Below the pieces are notes generated by a model, which worked only from the letters and a program-made list of their open reading frames with translations, was not told the DNA's origin and did not search any database. A program made the translations under genes and the position numbers. From Calendula officinalis (Eukaryota; Streptophyta; Magnoliopsida; Asterales; Asteraceae), in NCBI GenBank assembly GCA_963853835.1, contig OY970835.1, forward strand, positions 12,406,501 through 12,470,500: a stretch of DNA of 64,000 nucleotides, in the 5' to 3' direction. This document shows, in pieces, positions 46,901 to 60,600 of this stretch. Every line of letters starts with the position of its first letter. Within the stretch, counting starts at the first letter, position 1.

Positions 46901-49900
46901 TCGGCCCGAACTCCGACCTAGGCCCGAACTTCAACCTCGGTCCGAACATCATCCTCGGCCCGAACACCGAACTTCGGCCCGAACACCACTTCGGCCCGAA
47001 CATCCCACTTCGGCCCGAACACAACTTCGGCCCGAACATCCCTCTTCGGCCCGAACTCTTCAATATCCAAGATTGTGTGACAAAAGGTGCTGTATTAAAA
47101 CATTCTTAACTTTCAGATCGGGTGTCCGTTTCACGCCCACGAGTAACCAAAATAGTTGGTTCGTTCGTCAATGCCAAGAACAAGTTCGGCCCGAACTCTT
47201 CACTGTTCCCGGCCCGAACTTCATTTTCGGCCCGAACTTCAACCTCGGCCCGAACTTCAACCTCGGCCCGGACATTATCCTCTGCCCGAACACCACTTCG
47301 GCCCGAACACCACTTCGGCCCGAACATCCCACTTCGGCCCGGACACCACTTCGGCCCGAACATCCCTCTTCGGCCCGAACTCTTCAATATCCAAGATTGT
47401 GTGACAAAAGGTGCTATACTAAAACATTCATAACTTTCAGCTCGGGTGTCCGTTTCACGCCCACGAGTAACCAAAATAGCTGGTTCGTTCGTCACTGCCA
47501 AGAACAAGTTCGGCCCGAACTCTTCACTGTTCCCGGCCCGAACTACATTTTCGGCCCGAACTTCAACCTCGGCCCGAACTTCAACCTCGGCCCGAACTCC
47601 GACCTCGGCCCGAACTTCAACCTCAGCCCGAACATCATCCTCGGCCCGAACACCGAACTTCGGCCCGAACACCACTTCGGCCCGAACATCCCACTTCGGC
47701 CCGACACCACTTCGGCTCGAACATCCCTCATCGGCCCGAACTCTTCAATATCCAAGATTGTGTGACAAAAGGTGCTATACTAAAACATTCATAACTTTCA
47801 GCTCGGGTGTCCGTTTCACGCCCACGAGTAACCAAAATAGCTGGTTTGTTCGTCACTGCCAAGAACAAGTTCGAACCGAACTCTTCACTGTTCCCGGCCC
47901 GAACTTCATTTTCGGCCCGAACTTCAACCTCGGCCCGAACTTCAACCTCGGCCCGAACTCCGACCTAGGCCCGAACTTCAACCTCGGTCCGAACATCATC
48001 CTCGGCCCGAACACCGAACTTCGGCCCGAACACCACTTCGGCCCGAACATCCCACTTCGGCCCGAACACAACTTCGGCCCGAACATCCCTCTTCGGCCCG
48101 AACTCTTCAATATCCAAGATTGTGTGACAAAAGGTGCTGTATTAAAACATTCTTAACTTTCAGATCGGGTGTCCGTTTCACGCCCACGAGTAACCAAAAT
48201 AGTTGGTTCGTTCGTCAATGCCAAGAACAAGTTCGGCCCGAACTCTTCACTGTTCCCGGCCCGAACTTCATTTTCGGCCCGAACTTCAACCTCGGCCCGA
48301 ACTTCAACCTCGGCCCGGACATTATCCTCTGCCCGAACACCACTTCGGCCCGAACACCACTTCGGCCCGAACATCCCACTTCGGCCCGGACACCACTTCG
48401 GCCCGAACATCCCTCTTCGGCCCGAACTCTTCAATATCCAAGATTGTGTGACAAAAGGTGCTATACTAAAACATTCATAACTTTCAGCTCGGGTGTCCGT
48501 TTCACGCCCACGAGTAACCAAAATAGCTGGTTCGTTCGTCACTGCCAAGAACAAGTTCGGCCCGAACTCTTCACTGTTCCCGGCCCGAACTTCATTTTCG
48601 CCCCGAACTTCAACCTCGGCCTGAACTTCAACCTCGGCCCGAACTCCGACCTCGGCCCGAACTTCAACCTCGGCCCGAATATCATCCTCGGCCCGAACAC
48701 CGAACTTCGGCCCGAACACCACTTCGGCCCGAACACCACTTCGGCCCGAACATCCCACTTCGGCCCGTACACCACTTCGGCCCGAACATCCCTCTTCGGC
48801 CCGAACTCTTCAATATCCAAGATTGTGTGACAAAAGGTGCTATACTAAAACATTCATAACTTTCAGCTCGGGTGTCCGTTTCACGCCCACGGGTAACCAA
48901 AATAGCTGGTTCGTTCGTCACTGCCAAGAACAAGTTCGGCCCGAACTCTTCACTGTTCCCGGCCCGAACTTCATTTTCGGCCCGAACTTCAACCTCGGCC
49001 CGAACTCCGACATCGGCCCGAACTTCAACCTCGGCCCGAACATCATCCTCGGTTCGAACACCGAACTTCGGCCCGAACACCACTTCGTCCCGAACATCCC
49101 ACTTCGGCCCGAACACCACTTCGGCCCGAACATCCCTCTTAGGCCCGAACTCTTCAATATCCAAGATTGTGTGACAAAAGGTGCTATACTAAAACATTCA
49201 TAACTTTCAGCTCGGGTGTCTGTTTCACGCCCACGAGTAACCAAAATAGCTGGTTCGTTCGTCACTGCCAAGAACAAGTTCGGCCCGAACTCTTCACTGT
49301 TCCCGGCCCGAACTACATTTTCGGCCCGAACTTCAACCTCGGCCCGAACTCCGACCTCGGCCCGAACTTCAACCTCGGCCCGAACATCATCCTCGGCCCG
49401 AACACCGAACTTCGGCCCGAACACCACTTCGGCCCGAACATCCCACTTCGGCCCGACACCACTTCGGCTCGAACATCCCTCATCGGCCCGAACTCTTCAA
49501 TATCCAAGATTGTGTGACAAAAGGTGCTATACTAAAACATTCATAACTTTCAGCTCGGGTGTCCGTTTCACGCCCACGAGTAACCAAAATAGCTGGTTTG
49601 TTCGTCACTGCCAAGAACAAGTTCGAACCGAACTCTTCACTGTTCCCGGCCCGAACTTCATTTTCGGCCCGAACTTCAACCTCGGCCCGAACTTCAACCT
49701 CGGCCCGAACTCCGACCTAGGCCCGAACTTCAACCTCGGTCCGAACATCATCCTCGGCCCGAACACCGAACTTCGGCCCGAACACCACTTCGGCCCGAAC
49801 ATCCCACTTCGGCCCGAACACAACTTCGGCCCGAACATCCCTCTTCGGCCCGAACTCTTCAATATCCAAGATTGTGTGACAAAAGGTGCTGTATTAAAAC

Positions 49901-51689
49901 ATTCTTAACTTTCAGATCGGGTGTCCGTTTCACGCCCACGAGTAACCAAAATAGTTGGTTCGTTCGTCAATGCCAAGAACAAGTTCGGCCCGAACTCTTC
50001 ACTGTTCCCGGCCCGAACTTCATTTTCGGCCCGAACTTCAACCTCGGCCCGAACTTCAACCTCGGCCCGGACATTATCCTCTGCCCGAACACCACTTCGG
50101 CCCGAACACCACTTCGGCCCGAACATCCCCCTTCGGCCCGGACACCACTTCGGCCCGAACATCCCTCTTCGGCCCGAACTCTTCAATATCCAAGATTGTG
50201 TGACAAAAGGTGCTATACTAAAACATTCATAACTTTCAGCTCGGGTGTCCGTTTCACGCCCACGAGTAACCAAAATAGCTGGTTCGTTCGTCACTGCCAA
50301 GAACAAGTTCGGCCCGAACTCTTCACTGTTCCCGGCCCGAACTTCATTTTCGCCCCGAACTTCAACCTCGGCCTGAACTTCAACCTCGGCCCGAACTCCG
50401 ACCTCGGCCCGAACTTCAACCTCGGCCCGAATATCATCCTCGGCCCGAACACCGAACTTCGGCCCGAACACCACTTCGGCCCGAACACCACTTCGGCCCG
50501 AACATCCCACTTCGGCCCGTACACCACTTCGGCCCGAACATCCCTCTTCGGCCCGAACTCTTCAATATCCAAGATTGTGTGACAAAAGGTGCTATACTAA
50601 AACATTCATAACTTTCAGCTCGGGTGTCCGTTTCACGCCCACGGGTAACCAAAATAGCTGGTTCGTTCGTCACTGCCAAGAACAAGTTCGGCCCGAACTC
50701 TTCACTGTTCCCGGCCCGAACTTCATTTTCGGCCCGAACTTCAACCTCGGCCCGAACTCCGACATCGGCCCGAACTTCAACCTCGGCCCGAACATCATCC
50801 TCGGTTCGAACACCGAACTTCGGCCCGAACACCACTTCGGCCCGAACATCCCACTTCGGCCCGAACACCACTTCGGCCCGAACATCCCTCTTAGGCCCGA
50901 ACTCTTCAATATCCAAGATTGTGTGACAAAAGGTGCTATACTAAAACATTCATAACTTTCAGCTCGGGTGTCTGTTTCACGCCCACGAGTAACCAAAATA
51001 GCTGGTTCGTTCGTCACTTCCAAGAACAAGTTCGGCCCGAACTCTTCACTGTTCCCGGCCCGAACTACATTTTCGGCCCGAACTTCAACCTCGGCCCGAA
51101 CTCCGACCTCGGCCCGAACTTCAACCTCGGCCCGAACATCATCCTCGGCCCGAACACCGAACTTCGGCCCGAACGCCACTTCGGCCCGAACATCCCACTT
51201 CGGCCCGACACCACTTCGGCTCGAACATCCCTCATCGGCCCGAACTCTTCAATATCCAAGATTGTGTGACAAAAGGTGCTATACTAAAACATTCATAACT
51301 TTCAGCTCGGGTGTCCGTTTCACGCCCAAGAGTAACCAAAATAGCTGGTTTGTTCGTCACTGCCAAGAACAAGTTCGAACCGAACTCTTCACTGTTCCCG
51401 GCCCGAACTTCATTTTCGGCCCGAACTTCAACCTCGGCCCGAACTTCAACCTCGGCCCGAACTCCGACCTAGGCCCGAACTTCAACCTCGGTCCGAACAT
51501 CATCCTCGGCCCGAACACCGAACTTCGGCCCGAACACCACTTCGGCCCGAACACCACTTCGGCCCGAACATCCCACTTCGGCCCGAACACCACTTCGGCC
51601 CGAACATCCCTCTTCGGCCCGAACTCTTCAATATCCAAGATTGTGTGACAAAAGGTGCTATATTAAAACATTCTTAACTTTCAGATCGG
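43924..51689. repeat. Higher-order repeat array: five copies of a ~1.75-1.79-kb five-monomer unit, two of them shortened
   Basis: Each copy starts after CAGATCGGG and is recognised by ATAGTTGG plus ATGCCAAGAAC in its first monomer. Starts are 43924, 45712, 47122, 48169 and 49921, with the next boundary at 51690, giving lengths of 1788, 1410, 1047, 1752 and 1769 bp. Three copies hold five monomers; the 1410- and 1047-bp copies hold about four and three, with hybrid monomers at the missing parts. An earlier copy (41089-43923, 2835 bp) is the same unit plus the 1066-bp duplication. Corresponding monomers are nearly identical between copies while neighbouring monomers within a unit differ clearly, the usual signature of a homogenised higher-order array. 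Confidence 0.92.
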
Positions 51690-54600
51690 GTGTCCGTTTC
51701 ACGCCCACGAGTAACCAAAATAGCTGGTTCGTTCGTCACTTCCAAGAACAAGTTCGGCCCGAACTCTTCACTGTTCCCGGCCCGAACTTCATTTTCGGCC
51801 CGAACATCAACCTCGGCCCGAACTCCGACCTCGGCCCGAACTTCAACCTCGGCCCGGACATCATCCTCTGCCCGAACACCACTTCGGCCCGAACACCACT
51901 TCGGCCCGAACACCACTTCGGCCCGAACACCACTTCGGCCCGAACATCCCACTTCGGCCCGGACACCACTTCGGCCCGAACATCCCTCTTCGGCCCGAAC
52001 TCTTCAATATCCAAGATTGTGTGACAAAAGGTGCTATACTAAAACATTCGTAACTTTCAGCTCGGGTGTCCGTTTCACGCCCACGAGTAACCAAAATAGC
52101 TGGTTCGTTCGTCACTGCCAAGAACAAGTTCGGCCCGAACTCTTCACTGTTCCCGGCCCGAACTTCATTTTCGCCCCGAACTTCAACCTCGGCCCGAACT
52201 CCGACCTCAGCCCGAACTGCAACCTCGGCCCGAACATCATCCTCGGCCCGAAAACCGAACTTCGGCCCGAACACCACTTCGGCCCGAACACCACTTCGGC
52301 CCGAACATCCCACTTCGGCCCGAACACCACTTCGGCCTGAACATCCCTCTTCGGCCCGAACTCTTCAATTTCCAAGATTGTGTGACAAAAGGTGCTATAT
52401 TAAAACATTCATAACTTTCAGCTCGGGTGTCCGTTTCATGCCCACGAGTAACCAAAATAGCTGGTTCGTTCGTCACTGCCAAGAACAAGTTCGGCCCAAA
52501 CTCTTCACTGTTCCCGGCCCGAACTTCATTTTCGGCCCGAACTTCAACCTCGGCCCGAACTTCAACCTCGGCCCGAACTACGACCTCGGCCCGAACTTCA
52601 ACCTCGGCCCGAACATCATCCTCGGCCCGAACACCGAATTTCGGCCCGAACACCACTTCGGCCCGAACATCCCACTTCGGCCCGAACACCACTTCGGCCC
52701 GAACATCCCTCTTAGGCCCGACCTCTTCAATATCCAAGATTGTGTGACAAAAGGTGCTATACTAAAACGTTCATAACTTTCAGCTCGGGTGTCCGTTTCA
52801 CGCCCACGAGTAACCAAAATAGCTGGTTCGTTCGTCACTGCCAAGAAGAAGTTCGGCCCGAACTCTTCACTGTTCCCGGCCCGAACTTCATTTTCAGCCC
52901 GAACTTCAACCTCGGCCCGAACTTCAACCTCGGCCCGAACTCCGACCTCGGCCCGAATTTCAACCTCGGCCCGGACATCATCCTCTGCCCGAACACCGCT
53001 TCGGCCCGAACACCACTTCGGCCCGAACATCCCACTTCGGCCCGAACACCACTTCGGCCCGAACATCCCTCTTCGGCCCGAACTCTTCAATATCCAAGAT
53101 TGTGTGACAAAAGGTGCTATATTAAAACATTCTTAACTTTCAGCTCGGGTGTCCGTTTCACGCCCACGAGTAACCAAAATAGCTGGTTCGTTCGTCACTG
53201 CCAAGAACAAGTTCGGCCCGAACTCTTCACTGTTCCCGGCCCGAACTTCATTTTCGGCCCGAACTTCAACCTCGGCCCGAACTCCGACCTCGGCCCGAAT
53301 TTCAACCTCGGCCCGGACATCATCCTCTGCCCGAACACCGCTTCGGCCCGAACACCACTTCGGCCCGAACATCCCACTTCGGCCCGAACACCACTTCGGC
53401 CCGAACATCCCTCTTCGGCCCGAACTCTTCAATATCCAAGATTGTGTGACAAAAGGTGCTATATTAAAACATTCTTAACTTTCAGCTCGGGTGTCCGTTT
53501 CACGCCCACGAGTAACCAAAATAGCTGGTTCGTTCGTCACTGCGAAGAACAAGTTCGGCCCGAACTCTTCACTGTTCCCGGCCCGACCTTCATTTTCGGC
53601 CCGAACTTCAACCTCGGCCTGAACTCCGACCTCGGCCCGAACTTCAACCTCAGCCCGAACATCATCCTCGGCCCGAACACCGAACTTCGGCCCGAACACC
53701 ACTTCGGCCCGAACATCCCACTTCGGCCCGACACCACTTCGGCCCGAACATCCCTCTTCGGCCCGAACTCTTCAATATCCAAGATTGTGTGACAAAAGGT
53801 GCTATACTAAAACATTCATAACTTTCAGCTCGGGTGTCCGTTTCACGCCCACGAGTAACCAAAATAGCTGGTTTGTTCGTCACTGCCAAGAACAAGTTCG
53901 AACCGAACTCTTCACTGTTCCCGGCCCGAACTTCATTTTCGGCCCGAACTTCAACCTCGGCCCGAACTTCAACTTCGGCCCGAACTCCGACCTAGGCTCA
54001 AACTTCAACCTCGGTCCGAACACCACTTCGGCCCGAACATCCCACTTCGGCCCGAACACCACTTCGACCCGAACATCCCTCTTCGGCCCGAACTCTTCAA
54101 TATCCAAGATTGTGTGACAAAAGGTGCTATATTAAAACATTCTTAACTTTCAGCTCGGGTGTCCGTTTCACGCCCACGAGTAACCAAAATAGCTGGTTCG
54201 TTCGTCACTGCCAAGAACAAGTTCGGCCCGAACTCTTCACTGTTCCCGGCCCGAACTTCATTTTCGGCCCGAACTTCAACCTCGGCCCGAACTCCGACCT
54301 CGGCCCGAACTTCAACCTCGGCCCGAACATCATCCTCGGCCCGAAAACCGAACTTCGACCCGAACACCACTTCGGCCCGAACACCACTTCGGCCCGAACA
54401 TCCCACTTCGGCCCGAACACCACTTCGGCCCGAACATCCCTCTTCGGCCCGAACTCTTCAATATCCAAGATTGTGTGACAAAAGGTGCTATACTAAAACA
54501 TTCATAACTTTCAGCTCGGGTGTCCGTTTCACGCCCACGAGTAACCAAATAGCTGGTTCGTTCGTCACTGCCAAGAACAAGTTCGGCCCGAACTCTTCAC

Positions 54601-57600
54601 TGTTCCCGGCCCGAACTTCATTTTCGGCCCGAACTTCAACCTCGGCCCGAACTTCAACCTCGGCCCGAACTCCGACCTCGGCCCGAATTTCAACCTCGGC
54701 CCGGACATCATCCTCTGCCCGAACACCGCTTTGGCCCGAACACCACTTCGGCCCGAACATCCCACTTCGGCCCGAACACCACTTCGGCCCGAACATCCCT
54801 CTTCGGCCCGAACTCTTCAATATCCAAGATTGTGTGACAAAAGGTGCTATATTAAAACATTCTTAACTTTCAGCTCGGGTGTCCGTTTCAAAGCCCACGA
54901 GTAACCAAAATAGCTGGTTCGTTCGTCACTGCGAAGAACAAGTTCGGCCCGAACTCTTCACTGTTCCCGGCCCGACCTTCATTTTCGGCCCGAACTTCAA
55001 CCTCGGCCCGAACTCCGACCTCGGCCCGAACTTCAACCTCGGCCCGAACATCATCCTCGGCCCGAACACCGAACTTCGGCCCGAACACCACTTCGGCCCG
55101 AACATCCCACTTCGGCCCGACACCACTTCGGCCCGAACATCCCTCTTCGGCCCGAACTCTTCAATATCCAAGATTGTGTGACAAAAGGTGCTATACTAAA
55201 ACATTCATAACTTTCAGCTCGGGTGTCCGTTTCACGCCCACGAGTAACCAAAATAGCTGGTTTGTTCGTCACTGCCAACAACAAGTTCGAACCGAACTCT
55301 TCACTGTTCCCGGCCCGAACTTCATTTTCGGCCCGAACTTCAACCTCGGCCCGAACTTCAACTTCGGCCCGAACTCCGACCTAGGCTCGAACTTCAACCT
55401 CGGTCCGAACATCATCCTCGGCACGAACACCGAACTTCGGCCCGAACAACACTTCGGCCCGAACATCCCTCTTCGACCCGAACTCTTCAATATCCAAGAT
55501 TGTGTGACAAAAGGTGCTATACTAAAACGTTCATAACTTTCAGCTCGGGTGTCCGTTTCACGCCCACGAGTAACCAAAATAGCTGGTTCGTTCGTCACTG
55601 CCAAGAAGAAGTTCGGCCCGAACTCTTCACTGTTCCCGGCCCGAACTTCATTTTCGGCCCGAACTTCAACCTCGGCCCGAACTTCAACCTCGGCCCGAAC
55701 TTCAACCTCGGCTCGGACATCATCCTCTGCCCGAACACCATCCTCTGCCCGAACACCGCTTCGGCCCGAACACCACTTCGGCCCGAACATCCCACTTCGG
55801 CCCGAACACCACTTCGGCCCGAACATCCCTCTTCGGCCCGAACTCTTCAATATCCAAGATTGTGTGACAAAAGGTGCTATATTAAAACATTCTTAACTTT
55901 CAGCTCGGGTGTCCGTTTCACGCCCACGAGTAACCAAAATAGCTGGTTCGTTCGTCACTGCCAAGAACAAGTTCGGCCCGAACTCTTCACTGTTCCCGGC
56001 CCGAACTTCATTTTCGGCCCGAAGTTCAACCTCGGCCCGAACTCCGACCTCGGCCCGAATTTCAACCTCGGCCCGGACATCATCCTCTGCCCGAACACCG
56101 CTTCGGCCCGAACACCACTTCGGCCCGAACATCCCACTTCGGCCCGAACACCACTTCGGCCCGAACATCCCTCTTCGGCCCGAACTCTTCAATATCCAAG
56201 ATTGTGTGACAAAAGGTGCTATATTAAAACATTCTTAACTTTCAGCTCGGGTGTCCGTTTCACGCCCACGAGTAACCAAAATAGCTGGTTCGTTCGTCAC
56301 TGCGAAGAACAAGTTCGGCCCGAACTCTTCACTGTTCCCGGCCCGACCTTCATTTTCGGCCCGAACTTCAACCTCGGCCTGAACTCCGACCTCGGCCCGA
56401 ACTTCAACCTCAGCCCGAACATCATCCTCGGCCCGAACACCGAACTTCGGCCCGAACACCACTTCGGCCCGAACATCCCACTTCGGCCCGACACCACTTC
56501 GGCCCGAACATCCCTCTTCGGCCCGAACTCTTCAATATCCAAGATTGTGTGACAAAAGGTGCTATACTAAAACATTCATAACTTTCAGCTCGGGTGTCCG
56601 TTTCACGCCCACGAGTAACCAAAATAGCTGGTTTGTTCGTCACTGCCAAGAACAAGTTCGAACCGAACTCTTCACTGTTCCCGGCCCGAACTTCATTTTC
56701 GGTCCGAACTTCAACCTCGGCCCGAACTTCAACTTCGGCCCGAACTCCGACCTAGGCTCAAACTTCAACCTCGGTCCGAACATCATCCTCGGCACGAACA
56801 CCGAACTTCGGCCCGAACAACACTTCGACCCGAACATCCCTCTTCGACCCGAACTCTTCAATATCCAAGATTGTGTGACAAAAGGTGCTATATTAAAACA
56901 TTCTTAACTTTCAGCTCGGGTGTCCGTTTCACGCCCACGAGTAACCAAAATAGCTGGTTTGTTCGTCACTGCCAAGAACAAGTTCGGCCCGAACTCTTCA
57001 CTGTTCCCGGCCCGAACTTCATTTTCGGCCCGAACTTCAACCTCGGCCCGAACTCCGACCTCGGCCCGAACTTCAACCTCGGCCCGGACATCATCCTCTG
57101 CCCGAACACCACGTCGGCCCGAACACCACTTCGGCCCGAACACCACTTCGGCCCGAACACCACTTCGGCCCGAACATCCCACTTCGGCCCGAACACCACT
57201 TCGGCCCGAACATCCCTCTTCGGCCCGAACTCTTCAATATCCAAGATTGTGTGACAAAAGGTGCTATATTAAAACATTCTTAACTTTCAGCTCGGGTGTC
57301 CGTTTCACGCCCACGAGTAACCAAAATAGCTGGTTCGTTCGTCACTGCGACGAACAAGTTCGGCCCGAACTCTTCACTGTTCCCGGCCCGAACTTCATTT
57401 TCGGCCCGAACTTCAACCTCGGCCCGAACTCCGACCTCGGCCCGAACTTCAACCTCGGCCCGGACATCATCCTCTGCCCGAACACCACTTCGGCCCGAAC
57501 ACCACTTCGGCCCGAACACCACTTCGGCCCGAACATCCCACTTCGGCCCGAACACCACTTCGACCCGAACATCCCTCTTCGGCCCGAACTCTTCAATATC

Positions 57601-60600
57601 CAAGATTGTGTGACAAAAGGTGCTATACTAAAACATTCATAATACTTTCAGCTCGGGTGTCCGTTTCACGCCCACGAGTAACCAAAATAGCTGGTTCGTT
57701 CGTCACTGCCAAGAACAAGTTCGGCCCGAACTCTTCACTGTTCCCGGCCCGAACTTCATTTTCGGCCCGAACTTCAACCTCGGCCCGAACTCCGACCTCG
57801 GCCCGAACTTCAACCTCGGCCCGAACATCATCCTCGGCCCGAAAACCGAACTTCGACCCGAACACCACTTCGGCCCGAACATCCCACTTCGGCCCGAACA
57901 CCACTTCGGCCCGAACATCCCTCTTCGGCCCGAACTCTTCAATATCCAAGATTGTGTGACAAAAGGTGCTATACTAAAACATTCATAACTTTCAGCTCGG
58001 GTGTCCGTTTCACGCCCACGAGTAACCAAATAGCTGGTTCGTTCGTCACTGCCAAGAACAAGTTCGGCCCGAACTCTTCACTGTTCCCGGCCCGAACTTC
58101 ATTTTCGGCCCGAACTTCAACCTCGGCCCGAACTTCAACCTCGGCCCGAACTCCGACCTCGGCCCGAATTTCAACCTCGGCCCGGACATCATCCTCTGCC
58201 CGAACACCGCTTTGGCCCGAACACCACTTCGGCCCGAACATCCCACTTCGGCCCGAACACCACTTCGGCCCGAACATCCCTCTTCGGCCCGAACTCTTCA
58301 ATATCCAAGATTGTGTGACAAAAGGTGCTATATTAAAACATTCTTAACTTTCAGCTCGGGTGTCCGTTTCAAAGCCCACGAGTAACCAAAATAGCTGGTT
58401 CGTTCGTCACTGCGAAGAACAAGTTCGGCCCGAACTCTTCACTGTTCCCGGCCCGACCTTCATTTTCGGCCCGAACTTCAACCTCGGCCCGAACTCCGAC
58501 CTCGGCCCGAACTTCAACCTCGGCCCGAACATCATCCTCGGCCCGAACACCGAACTTCGGCCCGAACACCACTTCGGCCCGAACATCCCACTTCGGCCCG
58601 ACACCACTTCGGCCCGAACATCCCTCTTCGGCCCGAACTCTTCAATATCCAAGATTGTGTGACAAAAGGTGCTATACTAAAACATTCATAACTTTCAGCT
58701 CGGGTGTCCGTTTCACGCCCACGAGTAACCAAAATAGCTGGTTTGTTCGTCACTGCCAACAACAAGTTCGAACCGAACTCTTCACTGTTCCCGGCCCGAA
58801 CTTCATTTTCGGCCCGAACTTCAACCTCGCCCCGAACTTCAACTTCGGCCCGAACTCCGATCTAGGCTCGAACTTCAACCTCGGTCCGAACATCATCCTC
58901 GGCACGAACACCGAACTTCGGCCCGAACAACACTTCGGCCCGAACATCCCTCTTCGACCCGAACTCTTCAATATCCAAGATTGTGTGACAAAAGGTGCTA
59001 TATTAAAACATTCTTAACTTTCAGCTCGGGTGTCCGTTTCACGCCCACGAGTAACCAAAATAGCTGGTTCGTTCGTCACTGCCAAGAACAAGTTCGGCCC
59101 GAACTCTTCACTGTTCCCGGCCCGAACTTCATTTTCGGCCCGAACTTCAACCTCGGCCCGAACTCCGACCTCGGCCCGAACTTCAACCTCGGCTCGGACA
59201 TCATCCTCTGCCCGAACACCACTTCGGCCCGAACACCACTTCGGCCCGAACACCACTTCGGCCCGAACATCCCACTTCGGCCCGAACACCACTTCGGCCC
59301 GAACATCCCTCTTCGGCCCGAACTCTTCAATATCCAAGATTGTGTGACAAAATGTGCTATATTAAAACATTCTTAACTTTCAGCTCGGGTGTCCGTTTCA
59401 CGCCCACGAGTAACCAAAATAGCTGGTTCGTTCGTCACTGCGACGAACAAGTTCGGCCCGAACTCTTCACTGTTCCCGGCCCGAACTTCATTTTCGGCCC
59501 GAACTTCAACCTCGGCCCGAACTCCGACCTCGGCCCGAACTTCAACCTCGGCCCGGACATCATCCTCTGCCCGAACACCACTTCGGCCCGAACACCACTT
59601 CGGCCCGAACACCACTTCGGCCCGAACATCCCACTTCGGCCCGAACACCACTTCGGCCCGAACATCCCTCTTCGGCCCGAACTCTTCAATATCCAAGATT
59701 GTGTGACAAAAGGTGCTATACTAAAACATTCATAACTTTCAGCTCGGGTGTCCGTTTCACGCCCACGAGTAACCAAAATAGCTGGTTCGTTCGTCACTGC
59801 CAAGAACAAATTCGGCCCGAACTCTTCACTGTTCCCGGCCCGAACTTTATTTTCGGCCCGAACTTCAACCTCGGCCCGAACTTCAACCTCGGCCCGAACT
59901 CCGACCTCGGCCCGAACTTCAACCTCGGCCCGAACATCATCCTCGGCCCGAAAACCGAACTTCGGCCCGAACACCACTTCGGCCCGAACATCCCACTTCG
60001 GCCCGAACACCACTTCGGCCCGAACATCCCTCTTCGGCCCGAACTCTTCAATATCCAAGATTGTGTGACAAAAGGTGCTATACTAAAACATTCATAACTT
60101 TCAGCTCGGGTGTCCGTTTCACGCTCACGAGTAACCAAATAGCTGGTTCGTTCGTCACTGCCAAGAACAAGTTCAGCCCAAACTCTTCACTGTTCCCGAC
60201 CCGAACTTCATTTTCGGCCCGAACTTCAACCTCGGCCCGAACTTCAACCTCGGCCCGAACTCCGACCTCGGCCCGAACTTCAACCTCGGCCCGAACATCA
60301 TCCTCGGCCCGAACAACGAACTTCGGCCCAAACACCAATTCGGCCCGAACATCCCACTTCGGCCCGAACACCACTTCGGCCCGAACATCCCTCTTAGGCC
60401 CGAACTCTTCAATATCCAAGATTGTGTGACAAAAGGTGCTATACTAAAACATTCATAACTTTCAGCTCGGGTGTCCGTTTCACGCCCACGAGTAACCAAA
60501 ATAGCTGGTTCGTTCGTCACTGCCAAGAAGAAGTTCGGCTCGAACTCTTCACTGTTCCCGGCCCGAACTACATTTTCGGCCCGAACTTCAACCTCGGCCC

